Assembly (NCBI GenBank): GCA_001179505.1
Contig: CDMY01000653.1
Location: 1-36,321 of the forward strand
Source: Vitrella brassicaformis
Taxonomy: Eukaryota > Sar > Vitrellaceae
Length of the DNA stretch: 36,321 nucleotides
Reading direction: 5' to 3'
This document shows, piece after piece, positions 18,931-30,200 of the stretch; positions within the stretch are counted from its first letter, which is position 1, and each line of letters opens with the position of its first letter. The notes beneath the pieces were generated by a model that saw only the letters and a program-made list of their open reading frames with translations, did no database searches and was not told the origin of the DNA. Both the position numbers and the translations under genes were made by a program.

Positions 18931-21201
18931 TCAGCCCCCCGCCGAGCCCCCCGTCCGTGGCGTCCCCGTGCCAACACGGGACCGCTTCTTCACCTGTGGC
19001 GGCAGCGTCGCGGCCATGCTGCACGCAGACGACCCGCTCCCACTGCCCCCCGTACCCTTGCTGCCGCCCGAGCTCGGCATGCCGTTCATCGGTCCATGGC
19101 TGCTCGGGTGTGGGCCATCCATTGGTGCCCCGGCCGACTCGCCGGACACGCCCGGGGAGCTGCTGTCCTCTGAGCAAACCATCCTCACGTCCTCGGGGGA
19201 CACACACGGACCCATGGTGCTGGTCGGGACCTGCTGGGGCGACACCTGCATCGGTACCGCACCGCCGCCACCTGACGACCGGTGGCTCGACGAGGATGGC
19301 GCCTGTGTTGTGGATGCTGCTGCTGCTGGGGGTGCGGGTGACATGTGGAATGATGGGGGCTGAGGGTGGTGGGCGGGGGCGTGGGAATGATGAGCCGCAG
19401 CGGCCATCTTCTGCGCCTCCATTGTGCGGGGTGAGAGGGGGGGCCAGATGGTGCTGGGCGGCGACCGGGGGGAGAGGTCCCTCTCCCTCGGCGACAGGGG
19501 CGGCCAGATGGTCGACGGCACGTCACGCGGGCTCTTCTCGCCTTCGCCAGCCTGCTGTGGGTGGTGGTGGGGCGCCTGATGCTTGGGCAGCTGGATGTTC
19601 TTGTGGGTGTGGGCGCGTCGCATGGCCTCGCTGCCCTGCCTCTCCTGCTCGATCGAGTCACGCCGGGACGATGGGAGGCTCTGCTGCTCTTTGTGGGGGT
19701 GGGCCTGCGCCTCTGTGGATGCGGTCGCAGCAGCAGAAGCAGCCGGGGACAGCACGAGTGACGGCGGTGGGCGGGGAGGGGCGAGCGCCGCTCTGAAGAA
19801 CACACACAGCACACACGAGAAACACAAAAAGAGAGAGATATGATGATGCATCGGGTGTGTGTGTGGTCCATGTGTGGTGCAGGCGTGTGTGTGTGCGTGT
19901 GTGTGTTGCTTACTCGCTCACCTCACTGAGTTGAACCAGGAGTGGGTGAGTGCCTGTTCGGCGGTGGGCCGGTCCTGCGGGTTGAGTTTGATGAGGTGCT
20001 TGAGCAGGTCGATGCCGGCCGGCGACATCCTCTCCTTGACGGCCGTCGCGAACTCGCTACCGACCTGCCGGAAGAACTTCTCGATCCCATACGTCATCAG
20101 GTATCTGCAGAGAGAGAGAGAGAGAGAGAGAGCGAGAGGCGGACGGACACATACTATAGTTAATGGAATGGGTATCAATCAGGGGCGTGTGGGTGCGGTG
20201 TGGGTGGCCTACGTACGTGAACTTGATGGCGACGTTGATTTTGTCGTACATGTTGGTGTGCTCGATCATGTATTGCCCCCTGAGCGGCACCGTCAGGAGG
20301 TGGAAAAATATCATACCCACCGAAAAGATGTCGGCCTGATGGATGGATAGATGGATGGACACACACACACACGCACACATGCCTCACCCTCTCGCTCTCT
20401 CTCCGTGTGCACCCGCCGCGCGTCGCGTACCTTGGGGCCGTCGTAGGGCTTCTTGGTCCACATAACGGGGTCCTGGTACTTGTTCTTGCCCCTCTTGTCA
20501 GGGATGGGCAGGTAGGGCGACTCACCCGGCCGAGCACTAGGGTTGGGCCTCAGCCGCTGCGCCATGCCGAAGTCGATCAGGATGGCGCAGTTCTGGTTGG
20601 CGGGGCAGTCGTAGCGCATCAGCACGTTCTCCACCGACAGGTCCAGGTGGACGATGCGGTGGGCGTGCATGAACCGCACACCGTCGAGGATCTGGTAGAT
20701 GAGGCGCTTGAGGCTCTCCTCCGGCACCATCGGCTTGGCGGTGAGGAACTCAAACATGTCCCCGCCGGCGGCAAACTCGCTGACAAAGTACATGTTGTGC
20801 GCGTCCTGCCCACAGTCGATCCACGTGGCGATGTTGGTCGCCGGCCCGTTCAGAATGGTCAGGTACCGGAGGCAGCCCGTGTCGCCCAGAGGCTGCTCCG
20901 TGTCGCGCTTGGCCTGGGCCTGCTGCACGAATGACTTGGGCACCATCTTGACGGCCACGTGCTTCTTCTCCTTGTGGTCGTAGTGGAGGTAGACGTGACC
21001 CTTGTTGCGCTGCGCCGCCTGCAGGACGCGGATGGCCTCGTACCGCCCCTCGCCGGTGCGCTTGTCGTACTCCTGCCAGACGCGCACGATGGCGTAGTCG
21101 GTGGGCTCCCAGGGGTGGCCCAGGAACCAGGGAAGGTCCCCCATCCGCTGGTCGTACGCCACACGGTAAGGGGGAGGCGCGAACACCTCGTCGAGCAACA
21201 T
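18931..21201 (-). CDS. Ser/Thr protein kinase with HLDLSVEN loop and long disordered tail
   Basis: Four exons join in phase: 21201-20431, 20335-20217, 20104-19922 and 19792-18931 (644 aa). The ATP-binding lysine is K85 (HVAVKMVPK). The catalytic loop is HLDLSVEN (H185-N192, base D187) and the magnesium motif is DFG at 210-212 (LIDFGMAQR). Subdomain IX is ADIFSVGMIFFHLL; subdomain XI is LIKLNPQDRPTAEQALTHSWF. The glycine loop is poor and the APE motif is not obvious, but the catalytic residues are present, so it is probably active. The HLDLS form instead of HRDLK is common among alveolate kinases. The tail after about residue 358 is rich in Ser, Pro, His and Ala and repeats PSTIWPPLSPR twice. 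An acceptor-like CAG directly precedes the ATG, so an upstream exon may exist. Confidence 0.75.
20112..20131. repeat. (GA)n microsatellite in kinase intron
   Basis: A run of alternating G and A lies in the intron between kinase exons 2 and 3, next to the acceptor, where its minus-strand reading gives a (TC)n polypyrimidine tract. Confidence 0.7.
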
Positions 21202-21727
21202 CTGCACACAGCACAGCCACGCACAGAGAGATGCAGCAGCAGCTGATATGCGTGTTCGAATGCGATGCGTCGGTGTGTGTGTGCGTGTGGTTGCTGCGCT
21301 CAGCTCACTTGCTCTGTGGGGGAGGGGGGCAGAGGGGGAGGGGGAGGGTGTGGCTCGTTCGTCGTCAGTCTTGCTGGGATGATGTGGGGAGCGGCTGATG
21401 GGATCTCTCTCGCAATGGCTGGTGTCACCACAGCGCCCGCTTGCGTCTCATCAGACACAGACAGACAGACAGGACGCTCGCAGAGAGAGGCGCACTACTT
21501 GGAAGGAAGTCTATGGCTATGGCTGTGGATGCAGTCAATGCCTAGCCGCTTGACTTGCTGCAGAATTGCCTGTGTATTCTCTAGAGAATAGGCCGAGGGA
21601 ACAAACAGGAAATCCTCCTTTGGTGACATCAGACAGCCTCTTTTACGAAATGCATGCGCTCTAAACCACAACCTCAGCCAGTCCGCCCTTGTCGGTTGGT
21701 CTCCCTTCTCACCTGCCGTCCGTCTGG
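21202..21727. promoter_or_regulatory. divergent region between kinase and reductase genes
   Basis: About 520 bases lie between the provisional kinase start (minus) and the reductase start (plus). Minus-strand upstream exons of the kinase could lie here. A G-rich block is seen near 21318-21345. No promoter motif was identified. Confidence 0.35.
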
Positions 21728-24711
21728 ATGCTGTCATTTGTGGTTTTGGCAGGGCAGCTGCTGCTGCTCATCGGGGGCGCTGTGTTTGGCTCCCTGGTGC
21801 TGCTTCTGCTGCTGGTGAAATGGTGGCTGGAGAGGCCGCTGAGGCAGCCCATAGGGCGTGTGAGGGCGGGAGGTCCGTTCAAGGGCCAGGCGCCGGACGA
21901 TGACACCTATGAAGGTAGGTGTGGAAGGAAGGCGCAAAGATCTGTGTGTGCATTGTGTGCGTCACGTCGGTCGTGGTTCGGTTGCAGTGTGCATCGTGGG
22001 TGCTGGGCCTGCCGGGTCGTCGTGTGCATACTTCTCTGTCAAGGTAAGCCGCTATCGACACACCAATGTGCGAGCGGATCTTATCTCTCCCTGTGTGTGC
22101 GTGGTTGTGTGTGTGTGTGTGTGTGTAGGGCGGCGTCAAGACGCTGCTGTTGGAGCGGAAGACCTTCCCGCGCGACAAGTACTGCGGCGATGGTGTGTGC
22201 ACGCCCGCCATCAACATACTCGAGGAGATGGGCGTCATGAAGGCAAGCAGCAGACAGACAACCGCTGACACCACACGAGGCGGGGCCATCTGCACACGTG
22301 GGCTGGCGCATGCGTGTGTGTGCATCTGTCTGTTAACACAGACCCTGAAGGAGAACAACGAGGTGAAGTTTGCCGATGCGGGTGGGCTTGTCAGCCCGGC
22401 CGGACTCTCATACATCGGTGGGTCAACGAGTGAGTGAGTGGATGGATGGATGGATAGGCATAGGCAGCCTAGGCAGATCATTTATTTGGTGCTTGCTTTG
22501 ATGGGGCTGGCTGGGCTGATCAGGTGCGTCGGTTGAGAAGCTGGGCAACGCTGCCGCGTGTGCGGTGAAGCGGCTGCATCTCGACATGAGGATGGCATTC
22601 GCCGCAAGGGACGCTGGTGCGCACAGCACACAGACAGCCCAACAGCTGCGCTGCGTGGGAAGAGCACAATATAATGAGGCTTTCCTGTTCCTCTATCTAT
22701 GTGTGTGCAGGTGCGAGTCTGCTGGAGGAGCAAGACGTGATTGGCGCCGAGTTCGATGACAGCCGGGGGATCTGGACCGTCAAGACGGAAGCAGGCAGGC
22801 ACAGCACAGCACAGCACAGCAGGGCCACACTGGCTGACACACACACGAGGATGGCATGGCATGAGTGCAGGTGCGAGCTACAAGGCCCGTCTGCTGGTGT
22901 GCGCCGACGGTGCACCTTCCAGGCTCGCCACCAAACTCGGATACTGCACGTAAGTGGAGTTGAGTGAGGGACATCTAACCTCACCAAACACACTGCACTG
23001 CCCGTCATTGTGTTGTGTTGTGTTGTGTTGTGTTGCGATGACTGCAGTGAGGCGCCCAAGGGGATATCGAGCCGTGCCTTCATTAGCGGCAAACACAACA
23101 CCAACTTCGACGGTGTGTCCTCCAGTCAGGCAGTCAGGCAGACAAGCGACTGACAGACGTGTGTGTACCGTACGTGTGTGTGCGCTGCTGCGCTGTGCTG
23201 TGCTGTGCTGTGCTGTGTTGGTGCGTCGCGTCAGGTGTGTGTTTCTACTTGAAGGGGGCGCTGCCGGGTTATTGCGCCATCTTCCGGCACCCCAACGATG
23301 AGCTCAACTTCTGCTACTACCTCATTCCGTGCGGCAAAGAGGTACGTACAGAGAGAGGCACATTAATTACATTGCCACACCACACCATCACACATACGCT
23401 GGGCGAACGAACACCGATAGACACGATGTGTGTGTGTGGGGGGGGGGTGGGTGCCAGGGCATGTGTGGCGACGTTAGTGAGAAGGATTTGCCCAGGCTGC
23501 ACAACTACGCCATCAAGGAGGACCCATTCGTCAGTGCTGCCATCGGCAAACAAGCCAAAATCGAACCCATGAAGGCAGCAGCGGTGAACACACAACACAA
23601 GCCATGGAAACAGACGCATGGACAGACAGACAGACAGACAGACAGGCACGTGTCTGTGTGTCGTTCGTTTGTCATCCCCAGCTTCGCCTTGCGCGTCAAG
23701 GGGTGTCCAAGAGTTACGGCCCTCAGCTGCTGATCGTGGGTGATGCGGCCGGACAATGCGACCCACTCACCGGTAAGTAAGGCTTGGCTTACTCACCGAC
23801 GTCGCAAGAGCTCATTCATACACACAAGGAGATTAGATAGATCACCATGTGTGTGTGTGTGTCTGTGTGTGCTGTGTCTCTGTGTGCAGGTGAGGGCATT
23901 CACACGGCCATGATTGGCGGCAAACAGGCGGCCCTGACCATCATCGAAATGAGCAGGGAAGGCGACTACTCGGAGGAATCCTGCAAGGTACGTACGGTAC
24001 CTTGCGTACCTGACTCATGTCATGAAAACATCCATCCACATGTGATGTGCATGTGTGTGTTGTTGCTGTGTTGTGGTTGGTGGATTGGATTGTTCAGGTG
24101 TATGAGGACCGCTGGCTGAAGGAGTTTGGCCACGACTTCCCCATCGTATGTCATCGGTTGCACACCACACACGCCCGAAAGACAGACACCCCTCTGCTGC
24201 GCTGCAGTGCACATCATCACACATGAATGCCTTTCTGCATGCATGCCTGCCTGCCTGCCTGTGCTCACTCAGTCGGTGATGGGTTCGTGGCTGCTGTGGA
24301 AGTGCCCCATGCTCATCGACGCTACGGCAGCTGAAATGCAGGTTAGTGAGTTATGGATGGAGCACGAAACCCTATCTATCCGCATGTGATGTGTGTGCTG
24401 TCTGTGCTGTGTGTGCATGTGTGCAGCGTCAGGGCGACAAGATGCTTGCTCTCTGGGCGGAGCTCATGACGTGCATGAAACCCAAGGCAAGGCAGGGCCC
24501 TGCACGCCAACCCAATAACACATTCGCACACGACAGACACGTGCCCCATGTCCCCATGTATGTTGTGTTGGTGTGTCGTTTGTTTTGTGTGTCACTCCTC
24601 ACTGATCAGACGTATTTCCTGCACCCGTCAATCGCGCTGCCTTTGGGTGTGGCTGTGGTGCGGCGGTACCTCTCCACCCTCATCTTCGGAGAGGCCAAGC
24701 GACAGCTCTAG
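21728..24711 (+). CDS. membrane-anchored geranylgeranyl-reductase-family FAD oxidoreductase
   Basis: Sixteen exons join in phase (484 aa): 21728-21914, 21988-22043, 22129-22242, 22342-22417, 22524-22616, 22711-22794, 22871-22949, 23048-23112, 23235-23341, 23458-23583, 23682-23772, 23890-23987, 24098-24145, 24273-24341, 24427-24486, 24610-24711. A membrane segment (about 4-31) is followed by the FAD dinucleotide-binding fold VCIVGAGPAGSS (63-74), the family motif PRDKYCGDGVCTP, and the second FAD motif LLIVGDAAGQCDPLTGEGI with D350. The family reduces geranylgeranyl groups of chlorophyll, tocopherol or archaeal-type lipids; the substrate here is unknown. The membrane anchor suggests an ER or plastid-membrane enzyme rather than a soluble stromal ChlP. 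Introns after 22242, 22794 and 24486 use GC donors. The exon 10 end (23583 or 23571) is ambiguous. Some helices near the C-terminus are amphipathic. Confidence 0.82.
23624..23646. repeat. (CAGA)n tract in reductase intron
   Basis: A tetranucleotide run inside the intron between exons 10 and 11 of the reductase gene. Related CAGA/TCTG runs are at 4441-4467, 6885-6906, 12420-12444, 13673-13694, 31936-31957 and 33938-33959. Confidence 0.65.
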
Positions 24712-25737
24712 AGTCTAAGGGGGCACCTTTAGCGCCCTGCCCAACAAACACTCCACACACGCGAAACGAGACGGGGGCCAGTTTTGTCTGTCTGTGGTGG
24801 GGGAGGGAGGGAGGGAGGGAGGGAGGGAGAAGTCAGAGCAGCGAGTGAGTGCCCTTTTTCCGTTTCGTTTCGGTACTTTGTCAGCGGTCTGTCTGTTTTG
24901 TCGGAGGGAGTTGCACCATACATTTGCTTTGTTCTGCTTGCTCTAAGCCGCTCGTGTGCCTGCCGCCCTGTCTGGTCACTCACCCACCCAGACAGACAGC
25001 AGAGACATGCGATGCATGCGATGCGTCGGGTCGGATGGGCGTCGCGTGACTGACATGTGCGCTGCGCGTAGAAGGGAATGAATGATAAGTGAGGGCAATG
25101 TAATGTTTACCTTTGCCAGCCGCCTGGCACCATGTAGGTGTGTCTGACCGACGAAATATACGGCAGTAGTAGTCAGTCGCTTGAGCGTGCATATAACCCG
25201 CCCCTACCTGCACTGCAGTCACTTGCTGTCTTGTCTGTCTGTCGTGTCTGCCCCGCCTCCCCTCTATTTTGCCTGGGGCGTGCAGTGCACAGTTTTGTGA
25301 TCTGAGTGTACAGTGCGTGAGCGTGTGAAGCGACGGCCCGGTACACGCGCCCTTGAATACAGTCCATTTTGCAGCCCTAACAACAGTTTTTATGACCAGC
25401 AAAGCTAAGGACGGGTGACCTGGGGAAAAGAAATAGGATGCACCGCAAGAAGAACAAGGCGGCGAGGATTCGGAACAGGAGAATGGGGCGAGAATGCAGG
25501 TGGAAACACCTCATTTACACACATTTTAGTGCGTCCATTTCACGATTTCCTTCTCCTTTTTCGGCAACTCACGCAAATGACGGCAAGTGCCACATCACAT
25601 CACGACACAGCTGAATGCATGACGCATACACACATCTGTCCAGCAATTCACCAGACTCTCACCAGACACTCACTCGGACAGACGCCCAACCACCACTCTC
25701 TCCCTCTCTCTTCGTCTCCCCCCCGCATATCCAAAAC
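24712..25737. other. convergent intergenic region
   Basis: This is about 1 kb between two genes that end towards each other. It contains (GGGA)n near 24800-24828 and many short (CTGT)/(ACAC) runs. Short open frames exist but read as low-complexity. A further 3' exon of the minus-strand membrane gene cannot be excluded, because its stop overlaps a GTGAGT donor-like sequence. Confidence 0.45.
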
Positions 25738-26815
25738 TCACCACTGCCACCAGCCTTTCCACGTTTTCTTGTGGTCGAGAGCCCACGAGGGCGACATCAT
25801 ATCACGGTACAGATAATCCCCCCTCGGAATGTCATTCCAGAATCGACTCAGAAAAAAGTACAGCCGCACACCCACACCCACCATCCGCAGGATGGTTGTG
25901 GGCGTCGGCAGCCACGGCCGCAGTGTGGGCTCCCGGCCGTTCCTGATGCACTGGATAGCGCGCGGCGTCCGGCCATCGCTCTCGTACCCGTTCGTGGCCG
26001 AGTAGTATCGCGACGATCGGCCGATGCTCCTCTTGTCGCTCCGCTCGCTCTCGCTCTCAAACTCGCTGTCGCCCGTTTCCGGATCGACCAGGGGAGACCT
26101 CTCGGTCGGCCTCGACTGTCGCTGGTCGTTTCTCCTCCACTGCGCGCGCGGCCTCCGTGTCATGACCATCTCATAATGCTCCACATATGACAGGGTGCGC
26201 GCGAAGAAGAAGGGCGACAGCAACAGGTGGATCTCCCACACATGGTAGATGATGGAGAAGACCAGGGACGACCAAGGGTCCTCCGGTGAGCTGAAGGATG
26301 ATCTTGGGCCGCCCGGGCGTGCGAAGGGCAGCATGTGGTCGAGGAACTGGACGGCTGCGTTAGGCAGTGGCATGGTGAAGTACAGAGCGATGCAGACGAG
26401 GAGGGTCCACATGGCCGTGGCGAGGGAGGTGTAGATCATGTCCTTGAACTGCCCTCCCACGCGGCCGACGAACCGACGTGTGTCGTAGAAGGGGTTGTAG
26501 AAGAACAGAGTCTCCAGGAACAGCGGCACAGTCACCTTATAGACACACACACAGACAGAACGCCCATCCATCCATCCATCCCTCCTTCCGCAGTCTTTCT
26601 GTCATGCTTACCCCACAGGACCATATAAGAGTTGATCCCACACACAGGTTGCGGAATCTGGGACCCTTCTCATTCTCAGGGGTGAGCTGCTTCGCCGTCA
26701 GCAGCACCTCCACCAGCACCAGCGGCAGGGTGTGGAACCGCCCAATCAAGCCCCCGAAAAGGCAGACACACACCCAGCAGGTATGATAGACGAAGGCGTA
26801 ACAGACCTCTATCAT
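25738..26815 (-). CDS. multi-pass membrane protein, family not recognised
   Basis: Two exons join in phase 0: 26815-26612 and 26535-25738 (333 aa). The start is ATG 26815 (MIEVCYAFVYHTCW). Hydrophobic segments include CYAFVYHTCWVCVCLFGGLI, CVGSTLIWSCGVTVPLFLET, SLATAMWTLLVCIALYF, and SLVFSIIYHVWEIHLLLSPF. A charged loop rich in Ser, Arg, Asp and Glu (about 195-260) separates these from a final amphipathic stretch (VGVRLYFFLSRFWND) and the C-terminus WKGWWQW. No transporter signature was recognised. The stop codon lies inside TGGTGAGT, which could also be a splice donor, so a longer product is possible. Confidence 0.65.
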
Positions 26816-27221
26816 GCTGGCTGGGACACCACAGCTGAGCACACGGTATCACGTGGCCTGCCTCTGCTGCTGCTGCCGCTGCTGCTGGTGCTGGTGGTGG
26901 TGGTGATAATCCGTGGCCGCCGCCTGCTGCCTTCCGAAAGCACTCGGTCGCTGCCGTATCACATCACACTTGCATCACAGTTGCACAAAGATCTCCAGAG
27001 CTCAGCTGCTTGCAAAATGATTGATCTCACCTCAGAAGTGTTAAGCGCACCGACGGAGCAGCTCACAGGTGCAGATCTGTCCTCCTCTTTCCCCACTTGT
27101 CGGCTAAGCTCGCAGCCCCGCGAGCTAATATTCGCAAGAGATCCCAGTTTTTGCTCTACACGCCTTTGACAGGCTCTACAAGAAGCGAGCAAGGCAGCAG
27201 AGGCCGAGATTCGCAGCTTCC
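26816..27221. promoter_or_regulatory. 406-bp divergent promoter region
   Basis: It separates the starts of the membrane protein (minus) and the RAP protein (plus). Such a short head-to-head spacing suggests shared regulation. It contains a CTG-rich block near 26867-26902. No defined promoter element was identified. Confidence 0.45.
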
Positions 27222-30200
27222 ATGAATGCATCTCGCGTTGCTCGCACGGCCACAGCTCCCCTCGCCCAGCGAGCGCCAGCAGACCCCTCTGCGTCGGTCC
27301 TGCGCACCCTCAAGCGCAGGCTGCAGCGAACCCAGACGACCAACCAGCTGCTGGCCACTTACTATCGCAACCGGTCGTCCGTGGACCCCCTTCGTCTCAT
27401 GGTGACACTCACGAGGCTGGCGACGCTGTCGGCCGCTGAGAAGGACTTCCGCAAGAGGGATCTGCTCGGCGATATGCGCCTCCGCGCCCTCGTGGCCGAC
27501 CTGACGGCTCACCTGACGAGCAACGGTGATGGTGCTGGTGGTCCACACATGCCGCAGCTGAATGGGGCGGCAGATGAGCCGGCAACAGTTGCTGTAGGCG
27601 ATGGGCGGTCTGTCAGCTCCGTTGCGTGGGGCCTCGCGAAGCTCAACCTGTCATCGGCGGACTTCATCGCTCTCTGCGGCCATGATCTGTGGCGGGAGGT
27701 GTTTCATAAGGCAGCCAAGGCTCTTGAACGAGGCACCCTGGGGCCCTCTCACGTTGCGCAGCTGATGTGGGCGGCCGGCCGGTCCAAGCACAGACACGAA
27801 GGCTTCATTGATGGCGCAATTGCTAGTCTTGGCGCCTGCCTGAGCGAGTACCGGCCTGAGGAGCTGGCTACAATCACGTGGGCGCTTGCCGAGGTCGGCT
27901 GTGGCTCCCCTGGTGTATTCAGCGCCATTGCGGAACATATGACCCATCACCGTATCGACGATCTATCCCCCGGAGGATTGTCGTGTCTTGTGAGGGGCCT
28001 CTCTGTGGCGGACTGCTACCCCGATGCTCTTCTGCACCGAGCTGTGAGGAGTGCGACTTCGCTGCTGGATCGCCATGAGTGGGATGCGACAGACATGAGC
28101 GACCTCGCCCAGTTTGCGGCGTCCATCGCACGCACACCGTCCCCATCTGTCAAGGCCCCGGCATTCTTCTGCTCTCTGGCGTCCTATACCCTCTCTCTGC
28201 TCGACCAGCCAAAACACACGAAGCTCTACAACCGTGAGCTGAGCATCATCGTGTGGAGCTTTGCCGCCTCCCACCAATACTCCTACGATCTCTTCAGGCG
28301 GACGTTCGAGCGGGACTGGACCCCCAGGCCAGAAAAGGACGACATCACGCCGATCGACGAGAGCCGCGAGGCCATCGACCCAAGACGCGTATACCTCAGC
28401 TACGCCTACGCACGGCTGGTGCACCCGCAGCCACCTTTCCCCCCTCAACTCTCGCCCCCTCCCTGGCTGTCGGCGTGCAGGCCGCTGATGCAGGAGGGAC
28501 TGGGCCCCAATATGTCTTCGTCGACGATGCATTTGGAGGTGATGCGTGCGGTGGAGCGGGTCAGCGGTGTGCGTGTGGTCAACGAGTTTGTGGACCCATG
28601 GGGATTTGCTGTCGATATGGCGCTGGTCGGCCCTGCAGGGTGCGAGCCATCAAGGGGAGAGGAGGGGGCTGCATCGTCCCGCCAGGAGAGGTCTGAGGGC
28701 TCTGGTGGGGAGGCGAACTCGCGCCGCCGTTTGGTGCGGATCAGCGAGTCGCCCGAGGCGCTGCTGGACCTGACTGACACGTGGGGAGACGACACCGACC
28801 CGGTAAGCACAGCAGGCACAAAGGCAGGCCAGCAGCTCACTCACTCATGTGTGCCATTCCATTTGCCGTGTGTTTCATGCAATCAGCGCTCTGCGATAGC
28901 GGCCGTGAGCCGCCTGGCCTACTGGGCCACATACCCCGCCGCAAAGAGGGCCAGCAGACCCACGCACCAGGAAAGCACGGCAGACGAGCAAGACACCGCC
29001 ACCCTCAAGGAGGCCATCTTCATCGGCATACAGTCGCGCGCCAAGTCAGCCATCCAAAGCGACCCACGGTTCACCGACCTGCTGCAGCGGCTGACTAACC
29101 AAGTGGTCCCACCGACACACAGGGGAGTGCTGCCGAGTATCGTCGACGTGAGTGCTTTCGGCCCGCGTGATTGGGGTGCAGTGCGGGGGAAGGTGCTGAG
29201 TGCTGGTGTGGGTGTGGAGGATATGGCGATGCTTGCGGTGGCCGCGGCTAACGGCGGCCTGCTCATTGACGGGGTGCTCAAGTGCCTGGGCGAGGTGAGG
29301 AAGCGACTGCACATGACCGCGCGTTGTGTCTCCTCTCTCCTTGATGCGTGTGTTGTGTTGCCAGGTGTTGGTCGGCGAGAGGATGTTCGACACGGCATCC
29401 CCGAAGCATCTTGTCGACATCGCCTGGAACTTCCACAAAGTCAGCGAGGAGATCAGATCGAAGCACACGGACAGGGCATACTTGAAATCTCCTTTCTATC
29501 AGTTGGGCATCCTGTCCCTTCCACTGGCCCAGGCCGTGACCAGCCAGATCCTCCAGCGGCCAGCAGCCTTCACGCCCCGCAACCTGGCGACCATCTCCCA
29601 GGCCGTCTCCCAGTACGCCGCTGCCCTGCCCGAGTACATGGGCTTCCTCCCAAGTGTGATAAGGGAGCGCTCCGCTGACATCGAGTCGCCCCGTGACCTG
29701 GCCCTCATTCTGTGGACGCTCGCACGGCCGCATGGGCAAGCGGCCGGTGCTTCGCCAGGGAGCGATCTGCTGGACTCGCCTCTCTCCCTGATAACTGAGG
29801 ACCCTCCTGTTGGTGCTGGAAGGGCCACTGCACCAATGGGGACGAGTCCACTCGATGACGCGAGTGACGTCTTCACGCAGTCGGGTACGTTGCTGCTGAG
29901 GTCGGGGGTTTTCGCGTCGGCCACTGCGCAAGACATCGCCATGTTGGCGGCCACATTCAGCCGCGTCAACGTGGTCCATCCGGAGCTGTTTGGCGAGATC
30001 AGCAAGATGATGCAGCAGCAACAGCAGCAGCCGGAGAGGGGATCGTCACAGCTGCGGTGGAAGCCCATCGACATATCCACAGTGATGGTGGCCATGACGC
30101 GGCTCGGCTGGCGCGACGACGCCCTGCTCATGGCGTGTGCATCCATGACTTCCGACCGGCTGGATGAGTTCTCGCCCGACGAGCTCTCACACGTCCTCTG

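Noticed and set aside
21495-21737. Minus-strand frame of 80 codons starting ATG 21737 and overlapping the reductase start
   Set aside because: It has no clear homology or splice connection to the kinase, and it overlaps exon 1 of a well-supported gene. It could hold an upstream kinase exon, but I could not establish a phase-consistent junction.
25173-25402. Minus-strand frames downstream of the membrane protein
   Set aside because: I found no in-phase acceptor linking them to the exon ending at 25738, and the translations lack protein-like features.
28253-28840. Alternative frames within the first RAP exon on both strands
   Set aside because: They are shadows of a long GC-rich coding exon. 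The RAP frame has the family motifs and consistent splicing.
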